Source of the DNA: an uncultured Tannerella sp.
GTDB taxonomy: Bacteria > Bacteroidota > Bacteroidia > Bacteroidales > Tannerellaceae
Reading direction: 5' to 3'
DNA length: 8,971 nt
Assembly (NCBI GenBank): GCA_938036405.1
Contig: CALHPT010000164.1
Location: forward strand, 1 to 8,971
Position 1 is the first letter of the stretch, and every line of letters starts with the position of its first letter. The translations under genes were made by a program, and so were the position numbers. Shown piece after piece: positions 1 through 6,747 of this stretch. The notes under the pieces are model-generated. The model had not been told where the DNA came from. It searched no databases and saw only the letters and a program-made list of their open reading frames with translations.

Positions 1-12
1 GGGGAGGGACGT

Positions 13-51
13 AAAAAAAGGCGGGACGGACCTGTCACAGGTGCGTCCCGC
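13..51 (-). terminator. Distal intrinsic terminator of the susCD operon
   Basis: Read on the minus strand this is a strong hairpin followed by an uninterrupted run of seven T. The outer stem GCGGGACG (21-28) pairs with CGTCCCGC (44-51). A single G/G mismatch (29/43) follows. An inner stem ACCTG (30-34) pairs with CAGGT (38-42), and the loop is TCA. The T run corresponds to A13-A19 on the plus strand. It lies about 97 bases beyond the susD stop codon and points the right way to end the susC-susD transcript. On the plus strand no T run follows the hairpin, so it is probably one-directional. Confidence 0.85.
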
Positions 52-79
52 CGGAGTCAAATGTTATAAAAGTGGTTAC

Positions 80-105
80 AAAAAGCGCGTGTTAAAAAGC
101 GCGCT
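80..105 (-). terminator. Proximal weaker intrinsic terminator after susD
   Basis: On the minus strand AGCGCG (105-100) pairs with CGCGCT (89-84) around a 10-nt loop, and four further T follow (83-80). The stem is short but entirely G/C apart from its closing pair. It begins about 44 bases after the susD stop. A further small hairpin (121-126 with 133-138, CGCAGC/GCTGCG, 6-nt loop) lies between it and the stop codon, without a T run. The element probably works with the stronger terminator at 13-51. The two AAAAAGCGCG copies here are also a direct repeat, so the structure could be partly coincidental. Confidence 0.5.
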
Positions 106-148
106 CAGGGGATATGGGCTCGCAGCCGATGCGCTGCGATGTGAAGCC

Positions 149-1879
149 TTACCAGCCCGGATTCTGCTTCAATTGCTTGTTCAGATCCATCTGATCCGAG
201 GGGATCGGGTACCAGTAATGTTTCTTGTCGTAGGTGCGAGTCTTGCCCTTCGAGCCGTTGACGTAGTTGCCTGAGCGGGTCACGAGCTTGTCCGTCACGT
301 CGGCCGAGATGTTGGCGCCGTTCAGGATGTCGGGGTGCGTAGACGAGTCGAGGCGGTCGAGCTGGTGCCAGCGGATGAGGTCCCAGTAGCGGAAGTCGTT
401 GTCGAACATCAGCTCGCAACGGCGCTCGCGGCGGATCTCCCAAATGAGTGAGCTGACGCCCGCCTTGTTTGCCGGGTCGTCGAAGCCGGGATTGACGTTG
501 AGGTGTGGCAGTCCGGCGCGGTCGCGGAGCAGGTTGACGCTGCGATCGAGGTCGGCCTGCGTGATGGAACCCAGCTCGGCGCAAGCCTCGGCGTACTCCA
601 GATAGACGACGGAGAGCCAGAAGATGGGCGCGTGCGTGTAGTTGCGTCCTGTTTGGTTGCGATCACGCTCAACGAGGGCGGGGTTGTCGTACTTGGAAAC
701 GCCGTAGCCGGTGGAGGAGGTCATGGCCATGCCGACGCCGTAGCGCGTGAAGCCGCGGCCGACGTAGCAGAGGGCCGTGTCGATGGTGGCCGAGAGGCGT
801 TTGTCGCGCAGGGCGAGGATGTGGCTGATGGACATCACGGTGTCGTTGACCGTCTTGCCGGCCACGGTGCGCGTCACGGGCATGGCGCGGGCGGCGTCGC
901 TCTTGTCGAGCGAGGTCAGGGCCACGGGCTTGCCGTCGGTAAAGAGGTAAGCGTCGAAGGCGTCTTTCGACATGCCGTTGAGCTGCGTCGAGGAGCTGAC
1001 GTAGGCCACCAGAGAGTGCTGCAGGACGTCCTTTTTATAGGCCTTGTAGAAGATCATCTCCGGGTTGCCGGCCAGGTCGATGGCGTTGTAATTCGCCTGG
1101 TAGGAGGTGTTCAACTTGAAGCTCTTCGACATCAGGTATGCGGCAGCGTCGCGGGCGGCGGTCAGGTAGCGTGTGGCGCCGGCGGCGTCGGGGGCCGTCT
1201 GGCCGTCCTCGGCCTTGCGATACTTGCGGAAGGTGCCCTCGAAGAGGCAGACTTCGGCCTTCATGGCGTAGGCCACGTTGCGATTGAGCGTCGTGCGCGA
1301 GGCGTTGTCGTACACGTTCTCGCAGGCGTAGTTAAGGTCTTCAAGCACCTTGTCCATGACTGCGTCGCGGCTTTCGCGAGCGGCGTAGAGCGTGGCCTCG
1401 TCGTGGAAGTCGACGGGTTTATCGATCCATTGGATGTCGCCGTATGCGCGGACCAGTTTGTAGTACTGCCAAGCGCGCATCAGTCGGCCTACGCCGCGCC
1501 AGTGTGCCTTGGCGGCGTCGGTCATGTTGACACGGTCGACGCGGTCGATGAGGATGTTGGCACGTCTGATCTCCACCCAGCCGTCTTTCCATTCGGCGCT
1601 GTTGGCGGGCACGTTGGTGAAGGTCCAGTCGGCGAAGCTAAAGCCGCCAGCCTGGTCGTCAGAGAGGGTTTTGAAGTAGAAGTCGCCAAAGGAATTGCCG
1701 TTGCCGTAGCCGGTGAATTGGTCGTAGAAACCGTTGGCATAGCCGGAGACGGTGTTTTCGCTCTCCCAGAAGTTCTCGTCGGTGAACATGTCGAGCGGCT
1801 CTTTGTCGAGGAAACTGTTGCAGGCCGAGGTCAATGCAGCGGCCAGCAGAATGGTGGGTATGACTATCTTTTTCATCAT
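149..1879 (-). CDS. SusD/RagB family surface lipoprotein (nutrient-binding)
   Basis: This is the substrate-capturing lipoprotein partner of a SusC transporter, anchored on the outside of the outer membrane. The 576-residue protein starts with a lipoprotein signal: MMKK, a hydrophobic stretch, then the lipobox LTSAC with the lipidated cysteine at residue 20. Acidic residues follow soon after (FLDKEPLD), as in surface-exported Bacteroidota lipoproteins. Family hallmarks visible near the C-terminus are LRDRAGLP (about 450-457), IRRERRCELMF with RYWDLIRW (about 480-505), and the terminal YWYPIPSDQM...KQNPGW. Length fits the usual 500-650 residues. The gene lies 30-36 bases behind susC on the same strand, so the two should be cotranscribed. 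Two consecutive ATGs (1879 and 1876) are equally possible starts. SusD proteins form a lid over the SusC barrel. Substrates are commonly glycans but sometimes peptides, and nothing here specifies which. It appears intact. Confidence 0.95.
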   Translation of the reverse strand: MMKKIVIPTILLAAALTSACNSFLDKEPLDMFTDENFWESENTVSGYANGFYDQFTGYGNGNSFGDFYFKTLSDDQAGGFSFADWTFTNVPANSAEWKDGWVEIRRANILIDRVDRVNMTDAAKAHWRGVGRLMRAWQYYKLVRAYGDIQWIDKPVDFHDEATLYAARESRDAVMDKVLEDLNYACENVYDNASRTTLNRNVAYAMKAEVCLFEGTFRKYRKAEDGQTAPDAAGATRYLTAARDAAAYLMSKSFKLNTSYQANYNAIDLAGNPEMIFYKAYKKDVLQHSLVAYVSSSTQLNGMSKDAFDAYLFTDGKPVALTSLDKSDAARAMPVTRTVAGKTVNDTVMSISHILALRDKRLSATIDTALCYVGRGFTRYGVGMAMTSSTGYGVSKYDNPALVERDRNQTGRNYTHAPIFWLSVVYLEYAEACAELGSITQADLDRSVNLLRDRAGLPHLNVNPGFDDPANKAGVSSLIWEIRRERRCELMFDNDFRYWDLIRWHQLDRLDSSTHPDILNGANISADVTDKLVTRSGNYVNGSKGKTRTYDKKHYWYPIPSDQMDLNKQLKQNPGW

Positions 1880-1915
1880 GATATGTGTCGTCTTTAAGTA
1901 GAGTATAAACGGTGA

Positions 1916-4900
1916 TTAAAGCGTGAGCTGGAGGCCGAAAGAGAAGGTGCGATACATCGGGTCGATGCGTCCCCAGGTGGCATTGCCGAGGAGGGCGCCC
2001 TCTTCCTTGTCGTTCACTTCCGGATCGACGGGAGCTTTGCTGCGCTTGATGATCTCCATCAGGTTGCTGCCGCTGAAGTAGATGCGCGCCTTCTGAATGT
2101 GCGCCTTGCGGGTGAGTTCCTGTGGCAGGGTATAGCCCACGGTGAGGTTCTTGAAGCGCAGGTAGGCCATGTTAACGAGGTACTTCGTCTGCGGATAGAA
2201 GTTGTTGCGGCCCTGCTCCAAGACGCTGATCGTACCGCGCGAAGCGTTGCCGGGGAAGAGGCGCGGGAAGTCCGCGTTCTGATCCGGGTTAGACTCCGTC
2301 CAGTAGCTCGTCTGGTTGGCGTAGAGCGCATCGGCACCACGCATGAACGGCATCACGAAAGCACTCTGTGTCCACACGTCGCGTTTGCCTACGCCCTGGA
2401 AGAAGAGGTCGACGTCGAAGTTGCGCCATTCGCCGCCAATGCGGAAGCCGTACTGATAGCGAGGCGTGGTGTTACCGATCACTTTCAGGTCGCCGTGATC
2501 GTCAGCCGTACCCTTACCGCCGTCGATCTTGCCGTCGCCGTTGAGGTCTTTGAACTTGATGTCGCCCGGGCCGTAGGTGAACTTGCCGCTCTCAAGTCCC
2601 TTCTGCGAGGCAATGCCAGACTTATAGGTGCCGTCGGCATTGAAGTCCTCCTTCGTAAAGTAGCGATCCGTCTCGAAGCCCCAGATGTCGCCGTAGCGCT
2701 TGCCGCTGTAGTTGCTGTTAAGCAGCTTCGTGTTGTTGTCCCACTCTACGATGGTGGTGATGAAGTCGCCCATGTTGGCATTGGCATAAACCGTGACTTC
2801 GCCAAAGCGATGGCGCCAGTCGATGTTCAGCTCCCAACCGCGGGTGCGGAGCACACCGGCGTTGACGTACGGCGGATTTGCGCCAAGCACTTGCGGAACG
2901 GTGCGTCCGGGTGCGAGCATGTCGCGCGTGGTGCGTTGATACCAGTCGAAGGAGACGTTCAGCTCGTTGTTCAGGAAGCCCAGATCACCGCCTACGTCGA
3001 GCGTTTGGATGCGCTCCCAACGCAGTTTGGAGGAGACGAGCTTCGGCATGCCATAAGCCACTACCAAGTCGCCACCGTTGGCCAGCCAGTCCGTTTGATT
3101 GGTGCCCGTCAGCTTGCCGATGGTGGAGATGAACATGTTGTCGCCCACGGCTTGGTTACCGATTTCGCCGTAAGAGGCGCGCAGCTTCATGTTGTTGATC
3201 TTGCTGCGGAGCGGCTCGAAGAAAGCGTGCTCGCTGATGCGCCAGCCTCCCGATACGGACGGGAAGAAGGCCCAGCGACTGTTGGCCGGGAAGCGTGACG
3301 AGCCGTCGTAACGGCCGTTGAGCTCGAGCAGCCAGATGCCTTTGTAGTCGTAGTTGATACGTCCGAAGTAGCCTGCCGTAGCCCACTGCGAATGCGAGCC
3401 GTCGACGAACTGGTCGCCGTTAGCGAGGTTGAACTCCGGCATGCCTGCAGCCAGCAGGTCGCTACGCTTGGAGGAGTGCATCTCCAGCGTGCCACTCTCG
3501 GCGTTGGCACCGAGCATGAAGTTGAAGTGGTGTGCATTCTGGAGGTCCAGCAGGTAGTTGCCGTAGAGGTTGAAGACGTAGTTGCGATCGAGATCAGACA
3601 TCTCCTCGAGGTTCGACGAGGTGGTGTAATACGCGATGTTGTTGATCTTACCGCCCCACGAGTTCCAGCCCTTCAGAGGTATTTCGGCCGTCTTGCGCTT
3701 GCGGTTGCGGAGGTTGAAGGTGTAGTCCGCGTTCAGCGTAAGCCCCTTGGCCAGCGTAGCCTTGGCGAAGCCGCCGAGACGCGTGTAGGAGTCGTTATCC
3801 GTATGGTCGCCGGCCTGCTTGCGGTAGGCGATATCGTTGCGGAAGTCTGTGCCCTGATAGGTGCCGTAAGGCCCAAAGAAGCTACCCCAGCGCCAGAGGT
3901 ATTGATAGGTGGTGCGTCGGGTGGCCGGTCCCTTCATGTCCTTATTGCTGTAGTTGAAGCGTGCGCCTACTTGCAGCCAGTCGGTGAGGTCGGTGGTGAC
4001 GTTGAGCATCGTGGTCCACTTGTTCAGCTTTTCGGGGAAGAACTTCATGACGCCCTCGTCGTGGTTGTAGCCCACAGACATATAATAAGACGTCTTGCCG
4101 CTCGTGCCCTGTACGGAGATGTTGTGGCTCTGTGAGGGGCGCCATTTGCGGAACATGATGTTCACCACGTCCCAGTCAGCGAAGTAGCTGCCGACGCCGT
4201 TTTTGTCGAGCGTAAAGTCTTCGCCGAGCACCATCTCGCGGTATCCAGCCTTCTTGCCGTTGTGCTTGTCGCGCCATTGTTCGGCCAGCGGCAGCATCTG
4301 CTCGAGGTACATACCGAAGAGTTCGCTCTCCTCACCGGCGCGCTTGTTGGCTTCGATGAGTGCGCGGAGCTGCGTCGGCACGTCGGGATAGTTTGGTAGG
4401 ATAGTGGGTGTTTCCCAGGCGATGTTGTTTGTGTAGTTTACGGTGGTGCGGTCTGTTTTGCCGGCCGATTTGGTGGTGATAAGGATCACACCGAAGGCTG
4501 CGCGTGCACCGTAGATCGAGGTGGAGGCGGCGTCTTTGAGCACGGAGACGCTCTGAATGTCCTGTGTGTTGAGGAGTGAGAGGTCGTCCATCGGCACTCC
4601 GTCCACGAGGATGAAGGGTGCGCTCTTGGCGTCGTTACTGAGTGTACCTACGCCGCGGATGGTCATCGTGGGTGCGGCGCCAAGCTTTCCGCTACTGTTC
4701 ACGATCGAGAGGCCCGATACGGCGCCCTGAAGCGCCTTCGAGACGTCGGAATACGGCCGTGCTTCGAGCGTCTTGTTGATGTCTACCGTGGCCACGGCGC
4801 CGGTCAGGTTGACCTTCTTCTGGGTGCCGTAACCTACGACCACGACTTCGTTCAGCAGCTCGCTATCCTCATGCAGCACGATGCGCATTGTGGCCGAAGC

Positions 4901-5224
4901 CGTCACCTCTTGGGTGCGGTAGCCGATGTAGGAGATGACGAGCCGGGCGCCCGCTTTGGCGCGGAGTGTGAAGTTACCGTCGGCGTCGGTGATTGTACCG
5001 TTCGACGTGCCTTTTTCCAGCACACTCGCGCCGATAATGGCCTCGCCTTTATCGTCCACGATTACGCCGCGCACGACGCCGTCGGCCTGCATTTCGGTGG
5101 TTGCCGCCCTCAGGGCCGCCCCGTCCGCTTTCATGACATGGGGCATGCCCCCCGTCAGCGCAATCACTGCCCAGGCCGCAATGATTCGCTCATAATGAGT
5201 TCTTCGTTTTCCTGTGTTTGCCAT
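1916..5224 (-). CDS. SusC/RagA family TonB-linked outer membrane transporter
   Basis: This is an outer-membrane barrel that imports substrates delivered by its SusD partner, powered by TonB. With the start chosen at 5224 it has 1102 residues, the usual SusC size. Domain order: a basic, hydrophobic signal region (KRRTHYERIIAAWAVIALTGG); a carboxypeptidase-D-like regulatory domain (about 50-120, VRGVIVDDKGEAIIGASV...); a TonB box-like segment NEVVVVGYGTQKK (about 125-137); the plug domain (about 137-255) carrying the SusC signature SVLKDAASTSIYGARAAFGV; then a long barrel ending in MYRTFSFGLQLTL. No N-terminal STN domain is present, so it is not an obvious anti-sigma-coupled transducer. An in-frame ATG at 5278 would add 18 residues. 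I prefer 5224 because the basic residues and hydrophobic segment of a signal peptide follow it directly and AT-rich sequence precedes it, though the signal cleavage site is unclear. The gene is intact with no frameshift seen. Confidence 0.94.
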   Translation of the reverse strand: MANTGKRRTHYERIIAAWAVIALTGGMPHVMKADGAALRAATTEMQADGVVRGVIVDDKGEAIIGASVLEKGTSNGTITDADGNFTLRAKAGARLVISYIGYRTQEVTASATMRIVLHEDSELLNEVVVVGYGTQKKVNLTGAVATVDINKTLEARPYSDVSKALQGAVSGLSIVNSSGKLGAAPTMTIRGVGTLSNDAKSAPFILVDGVPMDDLSLLNTQDIQSVSVLKDAASTSIYGARAAFGVILITTKSAGKTDRTTVNYTNNIAWETPTILPNYPDVPTQLRALIEANKRAGEESELFGMYLEQMLPLAEQWRDKHNGKKAGYREMVLGEDFTLDKNGVGSYFADWDVVNIMFRKWRPSQSHNISVQGTSGKTSYYMSVGYNHDEGVMKFFPEKLNKWTTMLNVTTDLTDWLQVGARFNYSNKDMKGPATRRTTYQYLWRWGSFFGPYGTYQGTDFRNDIAYRKQAGDHTDNDSYTRLGGFAKATLAKGLTLNADYTFNLRNRKRKTAEIPLKGWNSWGGKINNIAYYTTSSNLEEMSDLDRNYVFNLYGNYLLDLQNAHHFNFMLGANAESGTLEMHSSKRSDLLAAGMPEFNLANGDQFVDGSHSQWATAGYFGRINYDYKGIWLLELNGRYDGSSRFPANSRWAFFPSVSGGWRISEHAFFEPLRSKINNMKLRASYGEIGNQAVGDNMFISTIGKLTGTNQTDWLANGGDLVVAYGMPKLVSSKLRWERIQTLDVGGDLGFLNNELNVSFDWYQRTTRDMLAPGRTVPQVLGANPPYVNAGVLRTRGWELNIDWRHRFGEVTVYANANMGDFITTIVEWDNNTKLLNSNYSGKRYGDIWGFETDRYFTKEDFNADGTYKSGIASQKGLESGKFTYGPGDIKFKDLNGDGKIDGGKGTADDHGDLKVIGNTTPRYQYGFRIGGEWRNFDVDLFFQGVGKRDVWTQSAFVMPFMRGADALYANQTSYWTESNPDQNADFPRLFPGNASRGTISVLEQGRNNFYPQTKYLVNMAYLRFKNLTVGYTLPQELTRKAHIQKARIYFSGSNLMEIIKRSKAPVDPEVNDKEEGALLGNATWGRIDPMYRTFSFGLQLTL

Positions 5225-5397
5225 AATATGCAATGAATTAAATAATGATAATGGGTTGGAGATATAAGACATACGCACGGTCAGGAAGCCCCCTGCCGAG
5301 CGCGTAGTTTGCTGTTTTACTTTTTATCCACGTGTGTAAGTTCCTTGTTGTCGGAGCGTCGGAGTGTGTTCTAGTGACCTCTTCGTTTTCCTTTATC
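5225..5397 (-). other. Predicted leader (5' UTR) of the susC-susD transcript
   Basis: This is the stretch between the inferred transcription start, a few bases after the -7 element at 5404-5411, and the chosen susC start codon. It is about 170 nt long. I see no convincing small open reading frame, riboswitch core or strong hairpin. A short direct repeat GTCGGAG occurs at 5350-5356 and 5358-5364. The last 40 bases before the start codon are AT-rich, as is common where Bacteroidota start translation without a Shine-Dalgarno sequence. The two in-frame ATGs at 5278 and 5272 fall inside it. Confidence 0.4.
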
Positions 5398-5403
5398 CGT
5401 GAA

Positions 5404-5434
5404 CAAAGGTAAAGCACGGTTTTGAGATTAAAAA
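5404..5434 (-). promoter_or_regulatory. Candidate Bacteroides-type promoter for susC-susD
   Basis: Read on the minus strand, TACCTTTG (5411 down to 5404) matches the Bacteroidota -7 consensus TAnnTTTG exactly. Nineteen bases upstream lies TTTT (5434-5431), one base from the -33 consensus TTTG and at the right distance (19-21). Transcription would start near 5397 and run into susC. The motif is short, but the match, spacing and orientation agree. Confidence 0.6.
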
Positions 5435-5435
5435 G

Positions 5436-5627
5436 CATTCGAGGGTGTCTGAGATGCGTTCGACGGCTGCGGATCGTGTTTTCTGTGGGTGGCTGAGGGG
5501 GTGATCCGCTGTTTGGAGTCTTATTTCGATGGGGAACATGGCGCCGACGGTGGGCAAGGGGATGACCGTGCGGCCCGCGAACCTGCTGACAATTGAAGAT
5601 GGACTGAGGGAGGCGTTATGGCGGTAT
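5436..5627. other. Intergenic stretch with no identified gene
   Basis: Open frames here are short, have no recognisable protein features, and in two cases run straight into the palindrome array. The plus-strand frame beginning at 5529 and the minus-strand frame ending at 5393 both read through repeat copies, and both look spurious. The only structure noticed is a 7-bp inverted repeat, GCGGATC (5469-5475) with GATCCGC (5503-5509), 27 bases apart. It has no T run and no assigned role. Base composition is similar to the coding regions and clearly G/C-richer than the adjoining array. Confidence 0.5.
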
Positions 5628-5933
5628 TTGTCCGTAGGCAAGAGGAGGATATATATGTATAAGCCTCCATTGTTTACAGACAAAATGAGGATATATATGT
5701 TCAAGAGTCGTTGTCTATGGACAAAAGAGTGATATATATGTTTCAAGAGTCGTTGTCTATAGACAATCCATGCATATACATCTATTGCGCTCTTTGTCTA
5801 TAGACAATGGCATGAAAAATATATATGTCATCATTTTGTCTGTAAACAATGGAGGTGTATAGATATATATGGGCTTTTTGTCTATGGACAATAAGCTCGT
5901 AAGCATGTATCAGGAGATTTTGTCTGCAGACAA
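5628..5933. repeat. Phased array of eight 14-bp palindromes, 41-42 bp period
   Basis: Eight copies match the palindrome TTGTCTATAGACAA. They start at 5628, 5670, 5711, 5753, 5794, 5836, 5878 and 5920, giving steps of 42, 41, 42, 41, 42, 42 and 42. Copies 4 and 5 are identical perfect palindromes. Copy 8 is TTGTCTGCAGACAA, also perfect with a changed centre. Copies 3 and 7 are TTGTCTATGGACAA, copy 2 is TTGTTTACAGACAA, copy 6 is TTGTCTGTAAACAA, and copy 1 is the most diverged (TTGTCCGTAGGCAA). The 27-28-bp gaps are not unique. Five carry ATATATATG (5649, 5691, 5732, 5819, 5863) and the other two carry related degenerate versions. The block is much more AT-rich than its flanks. Steps of 41 break reading frame and stop codons interrupt it, so it is not a coding repeat. 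Function is unknown. Possible readings are a multi-site operator for a dimeric protein, a nucleoid or structural site, or a dispersed intergenic repeat family. Confidence 0.93.
5664..5855. repeat. Long inverted repeat within the array (25-bp perfect arms)
   Basis: Bases 5664-5688 are the exact reverse complement of 5831-5855. Each arm contains a whole palindrome (copy 2 and copy 6) plus flanks: CCTCCA outside and AATGA inside on the left, mirrored on the right. The symmetry centre, 5759.5, is also the centre of palindrome copy 4. Beyond the perfect arms, the outer gap sequences (5642-5663 and 5856-5877) remain similar as reverse complements, including ATATATAT and TATA stretches. The array therefore has mirror organisation and is not only a head-to-tail tandem repeat. 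Confidence 0.85.
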
Positions 5934-5993
5934 AGAGCTTTTGAACAAGGGATGGAGGGCTTTGCTGATCGTTTTTGCGCTCGGGGATGGCCG

Positions 5994-6067
5994 GATGAGG
6001 GTATTGGCCTATATCTCTTCATCAAAAGGTGGGTTTCGCTGCCCCGTTTACATTTGCGACCCTCATC
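5994..6067. repeat. 9-bp inverted repeat flanking the pdxH promoter region
   Basis: GATGAGGGT (5994-6002) is the exact reverse complement of ACCCTCATC (6059-6067), 56 bases apart. The right arm overlaps the place where transcription from the candidate TACATTTG element would start. It could be a pair of operator half-sites or a long-range stem, or it could be chance. No T run follows, so it is not a terminator. Confidence 0.35.
6049..6056 (+). promoter_or_regulatory. Candidate -7 element of the pdxH promoter
   Basis: TACATTTG matches the Bacteroidota -7 consensus TAnnTTTG exactly and lies 31 bases before the pdxH start codon, implying a leader of about 25 nt. No good -33 TTTG is found at the expected distance: bases 6026-6029 read AAGG, and TTTC at 6034-6037 is too close. 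The assignment therefore rests on the -7 motif and position only. Confidence 0.45.
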
Positions 6068-6087
6068 AATAGAAGAGAACAACACCT

Positions 6088-6741
6088 ATGGCACAAGATT
6101 TACACTTAGAGAACATCCGCCGCGAGTACTCCTCGCGCAGCCTGAGCCGAAAAGAACTGCCCAACGATCCGCTCGAAATGGTGGATCAATGGCTCAAAGA
6201 GGCCCTCGAAACGCAGGTCAACGAACCCACCGCCATGATCGTGGCCACGGCTACGCCAGACGGCCGGCCGAGCGTCCGCACGGTCCTGCTCAAGGAGGTC
6301 GTGGGCGGCCGCTTCGTCTTTTACTCCAACTACGAGAGCCGCAAGGGGCGGCAGATCGAGGCCAACCCGCACGTGGCCGTCACCTTCCTCTGGCACGAGC
6401 TGGAGCGGCAGATTCATGTCGAGGGCACCATCACGCGGCTCAGCCCCGAGGAGAGCGACGCCTATTTCGCCATGAGGCCCTACAAAAGCCGCGTCGGGGC
6501 ACGCATTTCGCCGCAGAGTCAGCCCATCCCCTCGCGCGAATACATTATGATGCGCTTCGCCTCGGAGAGCCTGCGCTTCGTCGGCCGCGAGGTGCCCCGG
6601 CCCGACAACTGGGGCGGGTACGCCGTCACGCCCACCCGCATCGAGTTCTGGCAGGGCCGCGACAGTCGGCTGCACGATCGCTTCCTCTACGAGCTTCAGG
6701 AGGACGGTCAGCATTGGGATCTTCACCGTCTCGCCCCCTGA
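6088..6741 (+). CDS. pdxH: Pyridoxamine/pyridoxine 5'-phosphate oxidase
   Basis: This FMN enzyme oxidises pyridoxamine 5'-phosphate or pyridoxine 5'-phosphate with oxygen to pyridoxal 5'-phosphate, the last step of vitamin B6 cofactor synthesis and salvage. It is cytosolic and normally a homodimer. The 217 residues match the classic length (E. coli 218). Diagnostic segments are IRREY near the N-terminus, RTVLLKE (64-70, FMN and substrate contacts), FYSNYESRKGRQ (78-89), the C-terminal signature PRPDNWGGYAV with RIEFWQGR, RLHDR (194-198), and the terminal DLHRLAP. Residues equivalent to the E. coli substrate contacts are all present with a constant offset of three: K69, Y126, R130, S134, R194 and H196. 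The ATG at 6088 gives the family N-terminus and follows a purine-rich AGAAGAGAACAACACCT leader. It is intact and probably cotranscribed with the next gene. Confidence 0.97.
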   Translation: MAQDLHLENIRREYSSRSLSRKELPNDPLEMVDQWLKEALETQVNEPTAMIVATATPDGRPSVRTVLLKEVVGGRFVFYSNYESRKGRQIEANPHVAVTFLWHELERQIHVEGTITRLSPEESDAYFAMRPYKSRVGARISPQSQPIPSREYIMMRFASESLRFVGREVPRPDNWGGYAVTPTRIEFWQGRDSRLHDRFLYELQEDGQHWDLHRLAP

Positions 6742-6747
6742 TCGCCC

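Noticed and set aside
503..1897. Long plus-strand open frame opposite susD (464 codons)
   Set aside because: It is antisense to a clear SusD gene. Its length reflects G/C-rich third positions, and its translation is valine/glycine-rich with no family features.
2099..4135. Long plus-strand open frames opposite susC (399 and 247 codons)
   Set aside because: They are antisense shadows of an intact SusC coding sequence with no recognisable motifs.
5225..5278. 18-residue N-terminal extension of SusC from the ATG at 5278
   Set aside because: It would put a non-signal-like segment before the basic, hydrophobic signal region. The ATG at 5224 gives a normal outer-membrane protein N-terminus.
5628..5933. 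CRISPR array
   Set aside because: The repeats are only 14 bp, the gaps of 27-28 bp resemble one another instead of being unique, the array is mirror-symmetric, and no cas gene is present.
5962..5975. Ninth array palindrome at the next expected position
   Set aside because: Only the first three bases (TTG) fit and the right half-site is absent. The array appears to end at 5933.
5529..6072. Small proteins encoded through the palindrome array (about 67 residues from 5529 and from 5869 on plus; about 117 residues from 5746 on minus)
   Set aside because: The apparent 14-residue repeats are just the 42-bp DNA period read as codons. Steps of 41 bp shift the frame and stops interrupt it. No start context or recognisable domain is seen.
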